64,000 bases of DNA from Ensifer adhaerens (GCF_002940685.1 NZ_PNFP01000019.1:62001-126000); one strand, 5' to 3'. Shown: positions 26,677 to 35,498, numbered from the stretch's first letter. A program made the numbers and translations. Notes: generated by a model not told the origin, from the letters alone.

Positions 26677-29098
26677 CGGTAATCCCTTTCAATTTAAGCC
26701 ATTCGATCGACCAGTCTCGGCCGTAATCATGATAAAGCGCGCGAATGCGATTCAGATCGTCCTTGCCGGTGGCACCCGTGAAGGCGAGCGCGAGCGGGCC
26801 AAGTGCCATGTCGAAGAGACGCCTGCCCTCCGGTGACGTGACGTAGTATTCCTGCTTGGGTGTCGAGGCGGCGATGATCTCGATCTGGCGTTCGTTGAAG
26901 CCCATTCGCTCATAGAACTCTCTGGCCCCTGGCTGGCGAGCGGCAGCATTCGGAAGGCATATCTTCGTTGGGCAGCTTTCCCTCAGCACATCAATGATGC
27001 CCGATCGTTCGGCATCGGAAATCGACTGGGTTGCAAGCACCACGGCGCAATTCGATTTCCGCAACACTTTCAGCCATCCGCGGATGCGATCGCGAAAGAC
27101 CGGATGGCCAAGCATCAGCCAGGCTTCATCAAGAATGATGAGGCTTGGGGCGCCCGTCAGTCGCTTCTCGATGCGGCGAAAGAGGTAGGTGAGCGCCGGT
27201 ACGAGGGTGCGTTCACCGAGGCTCATCAGTTGCTCGATCTCGAACGTCTGAAAGGCGCCAAGAGACAATGTGTCTGTCTCGGCGTCGAAGAGGCTGCCCA
27301 GGGGACCGTCGATCGTATAGTGCCGCAGGGCATCCTTGATCGCTTTCAGTTGAACGCCGCTTACGAAATCGGACAATGACCTGCGGGGCGATGCGGCCAT
27401 CAACTCGATCTGCCGAGAGATCGCATTTCGTTCTTCAGGTCCGATCGACGCGCCCTGCAGTTCTGCCAGCGTCTCGATCCATTGGCCCGCCCATGCCCGG
27501 TCCCCCTCCCCCTCCAAATCAAGAAGCGGGCAGAAGCAAAGAGGTGCTTCCTCCCCTTCTCCACCGATATCGTAGTGGCTACCGCCGACGCCAAGCGTCA
27601 GGGGCAGCATCGAGTTGCCCTTGTCGAAGGCAAAAATCTGGGCGTCGGCATAGCGGCGGAACTGCGCGGCGATCAGCGCAAGCAGCGTCGATTTTCCAGA
27701 TCCCGTCGGTCCGAACACGAGCGTGTGGCCGACGTCATCGACGTGAAGATTGAACCTGAAGGGCGTGGAACCGGACGCGACCTGCATCAAGGGCGGCGAC
27801 GCCTTTGGCAGGTAAGGGCACGGAGCACGTGGACTGCCTGCCCACACGGTATTCAGCGGAATAAGGTCCGCAAGATTGCGGGTATTTATCAAGGGTTCGC
27901 GCAGATTGCAGTACCAGACGCCCGGAAGGCTGCCGAGGTAGGCTTCTGTCGCATTGAGCGTCTCGATCCGTGCCCCGAAGCCCTCTGCCTGGATCGCCTG
28001 CCTGATCATCTCGCATCTGTCGCGAACGACGGCGCTATCGGTGCCAAAGATGACCACGACGGGCGTATAATAGCCGTAGGAAACCAGTTCTGACGATGCC
28101 TGGGCGATCGCATCCTCGACCTCGGCGACCATGGCAATTGCATCCTGGTCGACAGATCGACTGTCCGTCTGGAAAAGTTGATCGAAGAACGGGCGGACCT
28201 TTTGCTGCCATTTCTTGCGGGTTCGCTCGAGCCGCTCGCGTGCCTCCTCCGGATCAAGGAAAATGAAACGTGATGACCAGCGATAGCTAAGCGGCAGGCG
28301 GTCCAGATTGTTCAAAATGCCGGGCCAGCTCTCCGACGGTAGCCCGTCGATCGCAACCACGCCCACGTGGCGATTGTCGACGATCGGATTTAAACCATGC
28401 TGGAGCTCGGCTGTCGCCAGCCAGTCGAGATACATGGCAATATCCGGCAGTCTGACCGGATGGTTCTCACCGGTGATGCAAAAGCGAATGAACTGAAAAA
28501 GCTCATCGAAGCGATGCCGGCGCGAACCGTTACCCGGATCGAGTTCTCGCGTCGCCATGCGGCGCAACGAAATCCAGTTCGCCAGGTACTGCTCGACCTC
28601 GCGCACTCGGGCCTGAAAACGATCAAGCGCTATATCGGCAAGGCCCTGGTGACGGCTTTCAGGGTCGGCATAGACATATTTTCCGAAACCGCGCCGGCCA
28701 GCCTCGATCGGGCGCTGCGTGAGAATGAGTGCGTGCCGGCTTTCGAAATGGGCCCCTTCCCTTTCGAAAAGCGCCCTGCGCTCAGCGTCGATCGCTTTCG
28801 TTATCGGATCGGGAAAGTGCGATTGGTCGCGGTCCGGATATGTGGCGGCGTCCACCCGGAGCGCTTCAACCTGGACCATCCAGCCGGATCCGAGCCGCGC
28901 GAGAACCGCGTTGATCTGACGGGAAATTTCGTTGCGTTCGAGGTCCGTGGCGCTTTCGCTGTCGGGGCCTGCAAAGTACCACCCGGCCATCAACGAGCCG
29001 TCTTTTAACAGGATCACCCCATTGTCGACGAGTGCAGCATAGGGCACGAGGTCGGCAAAGGAGGGTTCAATTGAGCGGAAATGCGCCAGTCTGACCAT
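26648..29098 (-). CDS. trbE: Conjugal transfer ATPase TrbE (VirB4 family)
   Basis: The large VirB4-type ATPase that powers assembly of and transport through the mating channel, 816 residues, full family length. The N-terminal domain (DLVPYAALVDNGVILLKDGSLMAGWYF) is typical. Walker A is VFGPTGSGKSTLLALIAAQF near residue 460 and Walker B is SLIILDEAWLMLGH near residue 655, followed by KVLRKSNCAVVLATQSISD. The start ATG follows the trbD stop by 10 bp with GAGGG upstream. trbJ starts inside its 3' end. Intact. Confidence 0.95.
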   Translation of the reverse strand: MVRLAHFRSIEPSFADLVPYAALVDNGVILLKDGSLMAGWYFAGPDSESATDLERNEISRQINAVLARLGSGWMVQVEALRVDAATYPDRDQSHFPDPITKAIDAERRALFEREGAHFESRHALILTQRPIEAGRRGFGKYVYADPESRHQGLADIALDRFQARVREVEQYLANWISLRRMATRELDPGNGSRRHRFDELFQFIRFCITGENHPVRLPDIAMYLDWLATAELQHGLNPIVDNRHVGVVAIDGLPSESWPGILNNLDRLPLSYRWSSRFIFLDPEEARERLERTRKKWQQKVRPFFDQLFQTDSRSVDQDAIAMVAEVEDAIAQASSELVSYGYYTPVVVIFGTDSAVVRDRCEMIRQAIQAEGFGARIETLNATEAYLGSLPGVWYCNLREPLINTRNLADLIPLNTVWAGSPRAPCPYLPKASPPLMQVASGSTPFRFNLHVDDVGHTLVFGPTGSGKSTLLALIAAQFRRYADAQIFAFDKGNSMLPLTLGVGGSHYDIGGEGEEAPLCFCPLLDLEGEGDRAWAGQWIETLAELQGASIGPEERNAISRQIELMAASPRRSLSDFVSGVQLKAIKDALRHYTIDGPLGSLFDAETDTLSLGAFQTFEIEQLMSLGERTLVPALTYLFRRIEKRLTGAPSLIILDEAWLMLGHPVFRDRIRGWLKVLRKSNCAVVLATQSISDAERSGIIDVLRESCPTKICLPNAAARQPGAREFYERMGFNERQIEIIAASTPKQEYYVTSPEGRRLFDMALGPLALAFTGATGKDDLNRIRALYHDYGRDWSIEWLKLKGITDAETLLADG

Positions 29099-29108
29099 TG
29101 GATAACCC

Positions 29109-29408
29109 TCAGCCCCTTCGCCAGGGCGTCGAAGTCGGCCGGTAGATCCGGCGATAGCGGACGTGCCGCAGATAGACCTTGCGCATGAGGGGATCGGCCT
29201 TTGCCATGCGCCGCAAGATGCCGATGGTAAGGGCCCAAAACGTGAAGCCGATCAGCGCCGAATAGATGGTCAGGACGACGAAGATCAGAATGACCGTCGC
29301 AAGCCCCGTGACAAGGACGAGCTCTCGGTCGGCGCCGAGCAACAGGCTTGGGCGCGAGAGGGCACGATGGATACGGTTTCGCTCAAGGAGTGAGAGCGCT
29401 TCATACAT
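29109..29408 (-). CDS. trbD: Conjugal transfer protein TrbD (VirB3 family)
   Basis: A small VirB3-like inner-membrane protein of 99 residues. It has the family N-terminus [25 protein letters not shown], two close hydrophobic segments ([20 protein letters not shown] and [13 protein letters not shown]), and a basic C-terminal tail. The ATG at 29408 overlaps the trbC stop by 8 bp (GATGTATGA), and AGGTG is placed about 8 bases before it. The longer frame to 29504 is the trbC coding sequence in another frame. Confidence 0.92.
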   Translation of the reverse strand: MYEALSLLERNRIHRALSRPSLLLGADRELVLVTGLATVILIFVVLTIYSALIGFTFWALTIGILRRMAKADPLMRKVYLRHVRYRRIYRPTSTPWRRG

Positions 29409-29769
29409 CTCCGGCACCTCTCGTTTCGAAGTGGAAGACAGAAGCTTCGTTGCCGATCGATGCACCGGTTGCGCCAAATAGCTGCACGATCTGGGTGGCT
29501 CCAAGGAGGAGCCCGGCGACCAGAACGATGTACATCAGCCGTCTGGCGAAATCATTGAGCTCGCCGCCGAAGATCAGCATTCCGCCCGCGACAGCCACCG
29601 CGCAAAGAGCGATAAAGCCGGCGACCGGGCCTGTGATTGACTTTTGAATTTTTTCGAGCGGGCCCTCCCAGGGCAGACCGCCGCCCGATCCGGCGAACGC
29701 CGGTTCCCCGCTGAACACAATTATGAGACTTGCGAAGGCCGCAGCCGCAAGGTGTAGATCACGTCGCAT
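29401..29769 (-). CDS. trbC: Conjugal transfer pilin TrbC (VirB2 family)
   Basis: Major pilus subunit precursor, 122 residues. The signal peptide ([26 protein letters not shown], cleavage probably after AFA) is followed by two hydrophobic helices, [21 protein letters not shown]-like and [21 protein letters not shown], the standard VirB2/TrbC layout in which the mature peptide is often cyclised. The ATG at 29769 lies within the 3' end of trbB and has AGGGGAA upstream; the longer frame to 29844 is not supported. Confidence 0.92.
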   Translation of the reverse strand: MRRDLHLAAAAFASLIIVFSGEPAFAGSGGGLPWEGPLEKIQKSITGPVAGFIALCAVAVAGGMLIFGGELNDFARRLMYIVLVAGLLLGATQIVQLFGATGASIGNEASVFHFETRGAGDV

Positions 29770-30724
29770 GTCGTTCCCCTTCCCGATACTGTTCCAGTCG
29801 ATAAGCAGTCCCGTCGTGTCCAAGGACACGCATAGGATCTCCAAGCCGCCGGCCGGTTGCCGTTCGTTCGATTGAAACGACGAGATCGACCGCTTCTGCG
29901 ATGACGTGCTGCATCGGCTGCCGGCTTGTTTCGGCGGTCAGTTGCTCAAGCCTGCGAAGTGCCGAATGCGCGCAATTGGCGTGAACCGTCGCGATACCGC
30001 CGGGGTGACCGGTGTTCCATGCTTTCAGAAGAGAGAGCGCCGCTGCATCCCTGACTTCGCCGACGATGATGCGGTCCGGGCGTAACCTGAGCGTGCTTTT
30101 CAGCAGGCGCGACATATCGATCTCGTCGCTCGTTCGCAGCGAAAGCACGTTGTGCGACCCGCAGCGGATTTCGACGGTATCCTCCAGGATGATCAGGCGA
30201 TCATCGGGTGCGATGGCCGCTATCTCTGAAATCAAGGCGTTTGCCAGGGTCGTTTTGCCGGAGCCGGTCCCCCCTGAAACCAGGATGTTGAGCCGCTCGG
30301 CGACAGCATGAGCCAGAAGGCGAGCCTGCTTGCCGGTCATGACGCCATCGTCGACATATTGCGCAAGCGGGATGAGCCGCGAGGCACGCCTGCGAATGGA
30401 GAACGACGGTGCCGCGACGATCGGAGGCAGCACCCCCTCGAAGCGATGCCCACTGACCGGCAACTCGGCCGAAACGATCGGCCTTCGTTCGTCGACCGAA
30501 GTGCCCGTCGCATGCGCGATGCTGCCGATTGCGATCTCAGCAGCGGCGGCATCCATGTCTCCCAACCGGCGGATCGCCTGACCGAGGCGCTCCACGTAGA
30601 GGCTTCCATCCGAGTTCAGCATGATTTCCACGACGCTCGGGTCATCGAGTGCCGCGCGAACGGCTGGACCGAACGCGTCCTCGAGCTTGCGAATAAGACG
30701 GGGAAGAGAGCGGCTCTGCGTCAC
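29759..30724 (-). CDS. trbB: Conjugal transfer ATPase TrbB (VirB11 family)
   Basis: Hexameric VirB11-type traffic ATPase, 321 residues. Walker A is [20 protein letters not shown]. It also has the Asp box ([13 protein letters not shown]), Walker B region ([30 protein letters not shown]) and the His box ([19 protein letters not shown]). Start is GTG at 30724, overlapping the traI stop by 4 bases (GTGA), so its translation is probably coupled to traI. trbC begins inside its 3' end. Confidence 0.94.
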   Translation of the reverse strand: MTQSRSLPRLIRKLEDAFGPAVRAALDDPSVVEIMLNSDGSLYVERLGQAIRRLGDMDAAAAEIAIGSIAHATGTSVDERRPIVSAELPVSGHRFEGVLPPIVAAPSFSIRRRASRLIPLAQYVDDGVMTGKQARLLAHAVAERLNILVSGGTGSGKTTLANALISEIAAIAPDDRLIILEDTVEIRCGSHNVLSLRTSDEIDMSRLLKSTLRLRPDRIIVGEVRDAAALSLLKAWNTGHPGGIATVHANCAHSALRRLEQLTAETSRQPMQHVIAEAVDLVVSIERTATGRRLGDPMRVLGHDGTAYRLEQYREGERHAT

Positions 30725-31356
30725 GACGACACCGTGGGCGTTGGAGCGGAACCGCCACCGAAGTTCGAGACATAGCCGGCCGGCTTGACCAGTTCGAAGG
30801 TTGCTCGATCGACATCAAGAACGCCGGCCAGGGCATTGCCCCGGCCTATCTTTTGCGGTGAACCCAGCCGCCGAAGGGGCCAGCCGGCCCGCTGAAGGAT
30901 GCGCTCGACACCGATATCAGTAACGGTGACAACCTCGGTGTCTTCGCGCAAAAGGCACCACTCGAGGATGCCTGCAAACATCCAATGGCTAATCTGGTGG
31001 AGAACTTCGCCGCCGGTTCGTTGAACGGCTGTGTCGACGCAAAACCTTGAGCTCTCGACCATTCGCGCGTGCGGGAGAAACGTCTGATCGGTGACAAGTT
31101 GCGGAAACACCGACAAGAGCATCGTCGGGCCAAGCGCAGGAAGAAGACGCGCACAGCCGACCACGTTATCGCCTGCAGTCACGGCCAGGATGTAGACGGG
31201 ATCAAGATCGTCAAACGCGTCGCGCTCACGGCCGTCGCGCGCAAGCACCTGCCAGCGAAGGCGATCCTTGAACACCTTCGCGCGGAGCGCATGCATCTGG
31301 TCAAGGAGATACTCCTCGCTGCCCGAGCTGCCATTCTCAATGGCCATGATCATCAT
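30721..31356 (-). CDS. traI: Acyl-homoserine-lactone synthase TraI (LuxI family)
   Basis: Autoinducer synthase that makes the signal for TraR, 211 residues (Agrobacterium TraI has 212). Conserved LuxI-family positions are present: the N-terminal LRAKVFKDRLRWQV, the acidic ERDAFDDLDPVYILA, the RLLPALGPTML motif and ESSRFCVD. It is the promoter-proximal gene of the traI-trb operon, as on Ti and rhizobial symbiotic plasmids, so it should form a positive feedback loop with TraR. The first ATG (31356) is used because GGAGGAG ends 8 bases upstream. That sequence is part of a hairpin, described separately. Confidence 0.95.
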   Translation of the reverse strand: MMIMAIENGSSGSEEYLLDQMHALRAKVFKDRLRWQVLARDGRERDAFDDLDPVYILAVTAGDNVVGCARLLPALGPTMLLSVFPQLVTDQTFLPHARMVESSRFCVDTAVQRTGGEVLHQISHWMFAGILEWCLLREDTEVVTVTDIGVERILQRAGWPLRRLGSPQKIGRGNALAGVLDVDRATFELVKPAGYVSNFGGGSAPTPTVSS

Positions 31357-31364
31357 CGCTCACT

Positions 31365-31385
31365 CTCCTCCGCTGGTTGGAGGAG
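31365..31385 (-). promoter_or_regulatory. Hairpin enclosing the traI Shine-Dalgarno sequence
   Basis: On the traI mRNA strand, CTCCTCC (31385-31379) is followed by a 7-base loop and GGAGGAG (31371-31365), a perfect 7-bp inverted repeat. The 3' arm is itself the best ribosome binding site of traI, 8 bases before the ATG. If transcribed, this hairpin would sequester the site and lower TraI synthesis unless opened. The pairing is seen; the regulatory role is inference. Confidence 0.6.
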
Positions 31386-31423
31386 AAGTGCTACGATTGA
31401 AGACCCCGTTGCCAGGGTGAAAA

Positions 31424-31445
31424 ATGTCCCCCAGATTTCGCCACA
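31424..31445. promoter_or_regulatory. Weak candidate TraR operator (tra box) upstream of traI
   Basis: A 22-bp element begins ATGTCC and ends GCACAT, an imperfect dyad with ATGT/ACAT ends and CAGAT in the middle. The classical Agrobacterium tra box is an 18-bp dyad with the same ends and a central AGATCT. The spacing differs by 4 bp, so this is only a candidate, placed 68 bp upstream of the traI start. Confidence 0.25.
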
Positions 31446-31728
31446 TCGATTCTAGGGGTGATTGAAACCCAAGGCTCTGCGCAGAGGAGATCGTCCGCCG
31501 CGATGGCAGAGAGGCCGGCTCGTCATGGAAGGGCGACGGGTCGTGTCAGCTTGCCGCTGCTGATTCGGGTATCGGGAACGAAGGGACGAGACGATCGCGC
31601 TTGCAACGAGGGCGTTCAGCTGAACAAATGTGTGCGCAATTTCCTCTCCTGGTTTTGTTTTGTTTGGCAAAAAGCGACGCGATTCCAAGGACTAGTGCCG
31701 ATTCAGGCGCGAAGGCCCTGCAAAGGGC
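31446..31728. other. traI-repA intergenic region
   Basis: Together with the flanking elements this forms the 479-bp gap between divergent traI and repA. It contains a perfect 12-bp palindrome CTCTGCGCAGAG at 31474-31485 of unknown role. Small open frames on both strands (for example 31458-31733) have no family features. Promoters for repABC and traI are expected here by analogy with Ti plasmids. Confidence 0.45.
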
Positions 31729-31753
31729 GTTAAAGCTTTGTTAACCCTATAAT
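31729..31753 (+). promoter_or_regulatory. Likely repA promoter element with overlapping GTTAA...TTAAC repeat
   Basis: A perfect TATAAT at 31748-31753 lies 83 bp before the repA ATG. Directly upstream, 31729-31745 reads GTTAAAGCTTTGTTAAC, with 5-bp inverted ends and a central AAAGCTTT palindrome. Its place over the -35/-10 spacer suggests an autoregulatory site for RepA/RepB. No good -35 hexamer is visible. The function is inference. Confidence 0.45.
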
Positions 31754-31835
31754 TCTGGACGGTTCGGGAGAATCGTGTTCTATCTCTTGGCGGATAATGG
31801 CCGTCAAACCGGTCTTAGACCGCCAAGAGGGAAAA

Positions 31836-33059
31836 ATGGCGATAGCTCAACGCGCAGAAAATGATGTTCAACTCAAGGAAGACGCCGCCGCAAAGATCTT
31901 GCGGCACGCCGGTCTTTTGTCGAACCAGCTGCAGCAGCTGCGGACGCGGATGTACCCGCCGAGATCAGAGAAGGCCCTGCGGTCGTTTCTCACGAACGAA
32001 GTCTCGAAGCTGACATCCATACCGGATTCGACCCTGAAGCTGATGTCATCGGAAGGGCGCGGGCCGACGCCGAGCCGCCTTGAGAACAACCATCGGGTCT
32101 ACACGCTCGCGCAGATCAACGAACTTCGGGAGCTGTTTGCAAAGCAGAAGCCTGCAGAAGCACTCCGCTTTTTGCCTCGTCGCCGCCCTGGCGAGCACCT
32201 GCAGGTCCTTGCGATCGCGAACTTCAAGGGCGGTAGCGCAAAGACCACGACCTGTGTTCATCTTGCGCACTACCTCGCGCTCCAAGGCTATCGCGTTCTC
32301 GCACTCGATCTCGATCCCCAGGCATCGCTGTCTGCAATGTTCGGCGCGCAGCCTGAACTCGATGTCGGCGCCAACGAAACGATCTACGCAGCGCTTCGCT
32401 ACGACGATGCCGAGCGGCGTCCGATCAGGGACATCATCCGCAAGACCTATTTCGATGGCGTCGATCTCGTTCCCGGCAACCTCGAAGTCATGGAATATGA
32501 GCACGAAACCCCTCGGGTCCTGGCGAACAAGTCGGGCTCCGGCGCGATCTTCTTCGAGCGCCTGAAGCTTGCATTGGCAGAGGTCGAACAGGACTACGAC
32601 ATCGTTATCCTGGACACCCCGCCCTCGCTTGGCTTCCTGACCTTGAGCGCGATCTATGCGGCGACAAGCATGGTCATCACGGTCCATCCCGCCATGCTGG
32701 ATGTGGCCTCCATGAGCCAGTTCCTGCTGATGATGGGTGACCTGATCAGCGTCCTGAATGAGAGTGGCGCCCAGCTCGACCAGGATTTCATCCGTTATCT
32801 CGTGACGCGGCATGACCCGAACGATGCGCCGCAGTCGCAGGTCGTTGCAATGCTGCGACACATGTTTGGCACCGACGTTCTCTTGCCGACCGCCATCGAA
32901 AGTACCGCCGTGGAAGCGGCTGGCCTGGCAAAGCGTTCGATATACGAGCTCGAAATGGGCCAGATCGGTCGCGATACCCATAAGCGCGCCCGGGAAGCCG
33001 TCGACGCGGTCAATGAGGCGATTGTCCGCCTTGTCAATGATAGCTGGGGACGGACATGA
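31836..33059 (+). CDS. repA: Plasmid partitioning protein RepA (ParA family)
   Basis: Walker-type partition ATPase of the repABC system, 407 residues from the ATG at 31836, which has GAGGG 6 bases upstream; an ATG at 31797 lacks such a site. The N-terminal third holds the DNA-binding region seen in repABC RepA (SNQLQQLRTRMYPP, then a helix-turn-helix segment). The deviant Walker A is FKGGSAKTTTCVHLAHYLA near residue 130, with ALDLDPQASLSAMFG (A') and DIVILDTPPSLGFLTLSAIYAA (B). RepA represses its own operon and, with RepB, segregates the plasmid. repB overlaps the stop by 4 bases. Confidence 0.96.
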   Translation: MAIAQRAENDVQLKEDAAAKILRHAGLLSNQLQQLRTRMYPPRSEKALRSFLTNEVSKLTSIPDSTLKLMSSEGRGPTPSRLENNHRVYTLAQINELRELFAKQKPAEALRFLPRRRPGEHLQVLAIANFKGGSAKTTTCVHLAHYLALQGYRVLALDLDPQASLSAMFGAQPELDVGANETIYAALRYDDAERRPIRDIIRKTYFDGVDLVPGNLEVMEYEHETPRVLANKSGSGAIFFERLKLALAEVEQDYDIVILDTPPSLGFLTLSAIYAATSMVITVHPAMLDVASMSQFLLMMGDLISVLNESGAQLDQDFIRYLVTRHDPNDAPQSQVVAMLRHMFGTDVLLPTAIESTAVEAAGLAKRSIYELEMGQIGRDTHKRAREAVDAVNEAIVRLVNDSWGRT

Positions 33060-34072
33060 GCAAGTCTTCTCGCAAGTCGATTGTCGCAAGCTTCGGTCTG
33101 CTGTCTCAAGAATTGGAGAACAAGCTCGCAGACGATCCGCAGCCCGCGCCCCCTGCCCCGTCGCCGCGTGTTGGCGCGGGCGTTGTCGGCGCAGCACATC
33201 GCGCTATCGATGATATCAGGGCCGAGCGCGACCGTTTGAAGGCGATCGTCGAGGCGGGCGGCGGATCAATCCTTGATCTCGACCCCGCGCTCGTCGAGCC
33301 CTCCCCCTACCCCGACCGGCTGTCAGATGATGACAGCAGCGATTTCGAGACGTTCAAGCGTTCGATCGAAGCCGAAGGGCAGAAGGTGCCGATCCAGGTC
33401 CGGCGCCACCCATCATCGGCAGGGCGCTATCAGATTGTCTACGGTCATCGTCGCTGGCGCGCTGCCAAAGAACTTAGACGCAACGTTCGCGCGCTCGAGG
33501 TCGATATCTCGGACCTCGATCTCGTCGTCGCGCAAGGCATCGAGAACGCGAGCCGGCAGGATCTGACCTGGATTGAGCGCACGTTGTTTGCATCGCGAAT
33601 GGATGATGCCGGCATCAAGGCGCGCAACATCTATGCGGCGCTGTCGATCGCGGATGCAGAGCTCGCTCGCATGCGCGGCGTTTACCGGACGATCCCGGCC
33701 GATGTGATCGAAGCGATCGGACGAGCACCTAAAGTGGGTCGTCCGCGCTGGATAGAGTTTGCAAAAACGATCGCCAGCGATCCAGGTGCTCTTGCCGTGG
33801 TGCGTCAGGTCCTCTCGCAAGGAACGAACGGTGCCGCGGTGTCGGATCAGCGCTTCCAGCGGGCTTTTGAGGCGATCAAGCCATCGAACCCGCCGCGAGA
33901 AAACGGCAGTGATCTTTTGGACAGCACCGGAACGAAACTCGGCGCTTGGAAGATCTCGGCAAAGGAGCTTCGGATCGCGGCAGACGGCCCGCTCGGTCAG
34001 GATTTTGTGAAGTTCGTCGGCAAAGAATTGCCGGCCCTCATCGAACGTTTCTCTCGTGAGAACGAACGTTAG
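33056..34072 (+). CDS. repB: Plasmid partitioning protein RepB (ParB family)
   Basis: Centromere-binding partition protein, 338 residues. The N-terminus (SRKSIVASFGLLSQELE) is typical for RepB. The ParB/Spo0J-like core has PSPYPDRLSDDDSSDFETFKRSIEAEGQKVPIQVRRHP and YQIVYGHRRWRAAKEL, followed by GIENASRQDLTWIERTLFA and a helix-turn-helix around IYAALSIADAELARMRGVYRTIP. The ATG at 33056 overlaps the repA stop (ATGA), so both are translated together. The repB-repC gap holds the antisense RNA. Confidence 0.96.
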   Translation: MSKSSRKSIVASFGLLSQELENKLADDPQPAPPAPSPRVGAGVVGAAHRAIDDIRAERDRLKAIVEAGGGSILDLDPALVEPSPYPDRLSDDDSSDFETFKRSIEAEGQKVPIQVRRHPSSAGRYQIVYGHRRWRAAKELRRNVRALEVDISDLDLVVAQGIENASRQDLTWIERTLFASRMDDAGIKARNIYAALSIADAELARMRGVYRTIPADVIEAIGRAPKVGRPRWIEFAKTIASDPGALAVVRQVLSQGTNGAAVSDQRFQRAFEAIKPSNPPRENGSDLLDSTGTKLGAWKISAKELRIAADGPLGQDFVKFVGKELPALIERFSRENER

Positions 34073-34078
34073 AAGTCG

Positions 34079-34093
34079 CTGACAAGCTGTCAG
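34079..34093. other. Degenerate copy of the candidate partition palindrome
   Basis: CTGACA and TGTCAG flank a central AGC, 7 bases after the repB stop. It differs from the core of the two palindromes downstream of repC only by one inserted A. It may be a weak RepB-binding site. Confidence 0.35.
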
Positions 34094-34133
34094 TTGATCT
34101 CATTCGACAAGGAATACGGAAAGGAATACCGCA

Positions 34134-34188
34134 AAAGAAAAAGGCCCCCTAAACGTTGCCGTCGTGGAAGCCTCTCTCATATCTGGAC
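34134..34188 (-). ncRNA. repABC counter-transcribed RNA (incompatibility antisense RNA)
   Basis: All repABC plasmids carry a small antisense RNA in the repB-repC gap that limits RepC synthesis and determines incompatibility. Here the minus strand has a -35-like TTGACG (34223-34218), 17-bp spacer and -10-like GATTCT (34200-34195). These predict transcription from about 34188. It would end at a stem in which AGGCTTCC (34173-34166) pairs with GGGGGCCT (34149-34142, two G-U pairs) over a 16-base loop, followed by a T-rich run near 34141-34134. The RNA would be about 55 nt. Ends are estimates. Confidence 0.75.
34142..34173 (-). terminator. Intrinsic terminator of the antisense RNA
   Basis: Minus-strand stem of 8 bp (AGGCTTCC with GGGGGCCT) and 16-base loop, followed directly by TTTTTCTTTT. 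This is a classic intrinsic terminator shape. Confidence 0.7.
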
Positions 34189-34194
34189 AATCTG

Positions 34195-34223
34195 AGAATC
34201 GCATTTCCACGAATCCCCGTCAA
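34195..34223 (-). promoter_or_regulatory. Promoter of the antisense RNA
   Basis: TTGACG and GATTCT hexamers on the minus strand with 17-bp spacing, placed correctly for the antisense RNA that ends at the hairpin near 34142-34173. Confidence 0.55.
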
Positions 34224-34283
34224 GAGTTTTTGGCACCGAATTGGGTGAGCGGACGTCTTTTGCCTTCTGAAAGGTGAAAGAAG

Positions 34284-35498
34284 ATGCAGAGTGGAAGTGT
34301 GACGACGCCTTTTGGGCGGCGGCCGATGACGCTTGCGCTGATAAAACAGCAAGTGGCGTCCACAGAGATCAGGTCGAACAAATCAGTCGACAAGTGGAAA
34401 GTGTTCCGTGACGCCTGTGAAGCAAGGGTGCGTCTTGGGCTGCAGGATCGTGCGCTTGCCGTCCTTAGTGCGCTTTTGAGCTTCTATCCCGAGACCCATC
34501 TCCGGCAAGGAGATGCTCTCATCGTTTTTCCGTCGAATGCTCAACTGTCGATCCGCGCGCACGGTATTGCCGGCGCCACGTTGAGACGGCACTTGGCAGC
34601 GCTGGTTGATGCTGGTCTGATCATTCGCAAGGACAGCGCAAACGGGAAGCGCTACGTGCGCAAGGACAGGGCCGGCGCCATCGAGGATGCCTTCGGCTTC
34701 GACCTTTCTCCACTGCTTGTGCGCTCGGAAGAGCTTGCGCAAATGGCCCAGCAGTTGGCAGCCGACCACGCCTTGCTTCGCCGGACCAAGGAAACGCTGA
34801 CGATCCGTAGGCGCGATGCGCGCAAGCTCATCTCTGCAGCAATTGAAGAGGGCGCAAGCGGCGACTGGGGCAAGGTCCAGGACATCTATCAGGCACTTGT
34901 CGCCCGCATCCCTCGCTCTCCAACGATCCACGACCTGGCGCCGATCCTCGAAGAGATGGACCTGCTGTGCTCGGAGATCGTCAATCAATTGGATCTTTTG
35001 GATAATTCCGAAAATGTGAGCAGCAATGATGTCCAATTTGAGCGCCACATACAGAATTCACATACCGAATCCTTAAATGAACTTGAACCTAGCTCTGGAA
35101 ACGAGCTGGAAGCGAAAATCGAGCCGGAGAAACGGCCATCGGCGGAGCCGCCTAAGGCATTTCCGTTGAGCCTGGTGACGCGCGCCTGCCCCGAGATCGC
35201 CATGTACGCACCTGGTGGAGTGATCTCGAGCTGGCGTGATCTGATGGCCACCGCCGTCGTGGTGCGTTCGATGTTGGGCGTAAGCCCGAACGCCTATCAG
35301 GATGCTTGCGAAGTGATGGGTCCTGAAAATGCTGCAGTAGCGGTCGCCTGCATCCTGGAACGGGCAGGACATATCAATTCGGCTGGAGGTTACCTGCGCG
35401 ACCTGACGTCGAAGGCGCGGCGCGGCGAATTTTCTCTTGGTCCAATGCTGATGGCCCTGTTGAGAGCGAATGGGAGCGCGGAACGACGCGTTGGGTGA
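34284..35498 (+). CDS. repC: Replication initiator RepC
   Basis: The replication initiator limited to repABC plasmids, 404 residues. The N-terminus reads MQSGSVTTPFGRRPMTLALI and continues with KWKVFRDACEARVRLGLQDRALAVLSALLSFYPE, the standard RepC beginning with its winged-helix DNA-binding part. The second conserved block starts at PLSLVTRACPEIAMYAPGGVISSWRDLMATAVVVRSMLGVSP and ends near the C-terminus with GGYLRDLTSKARRGEFSLGPML. The middle (residues of about 240-290) is low in similarity and AT-richer. In this family the replication origin lies inside repC. Its expression should be controlled by the antisense RNA just upstream. Intact. Confidence 0.96.
   Translation: MQSGSVTTPFGRRPMTLALIKQQVASTEIRSNKSVDKWKVFRDACEARVRLGLQDRALAVLSALLSFYPETHLRQGDALIVFPSNAQLSIRAHGIAGATLRRHLAALVDAGLIIRKDSANGKRYVRKDRAGAIEDAFGFDLSPLLVRSEELAQMAQQLAADHALLRRTKETLTIRRRDARKLISAAIEEGASGDWGKVQDIYQALVARIPRSPTIHDLAPILEEMDLLCSEIVNQLDLLDNSENVSSNDVQFERHIQNSHTESLNELEPSSGNELEAKIEPEKRPSAEPPKAFPLSLVTRACPEIAMYAPGGVISSWRDLMATAVVVRSMLGVSPNAYQDACEVMGPENAAVAVACILERAGHINSAGGYLRDLTSKARRGEFSLGPMLMALLRANGSAERRVG

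Noticed and set aside
31474-31485. CTCTGCGCAGAG palindrome as a tra box
   Set aside because: The half-sites are in the opposite order to the known TraR site, and the flanks do not extend the dyad.
32046-33197. 383-codon minus-strand frame
   Set aside because: Antisense shadow of repA and the start of repB, both with clear motifs and start sites.
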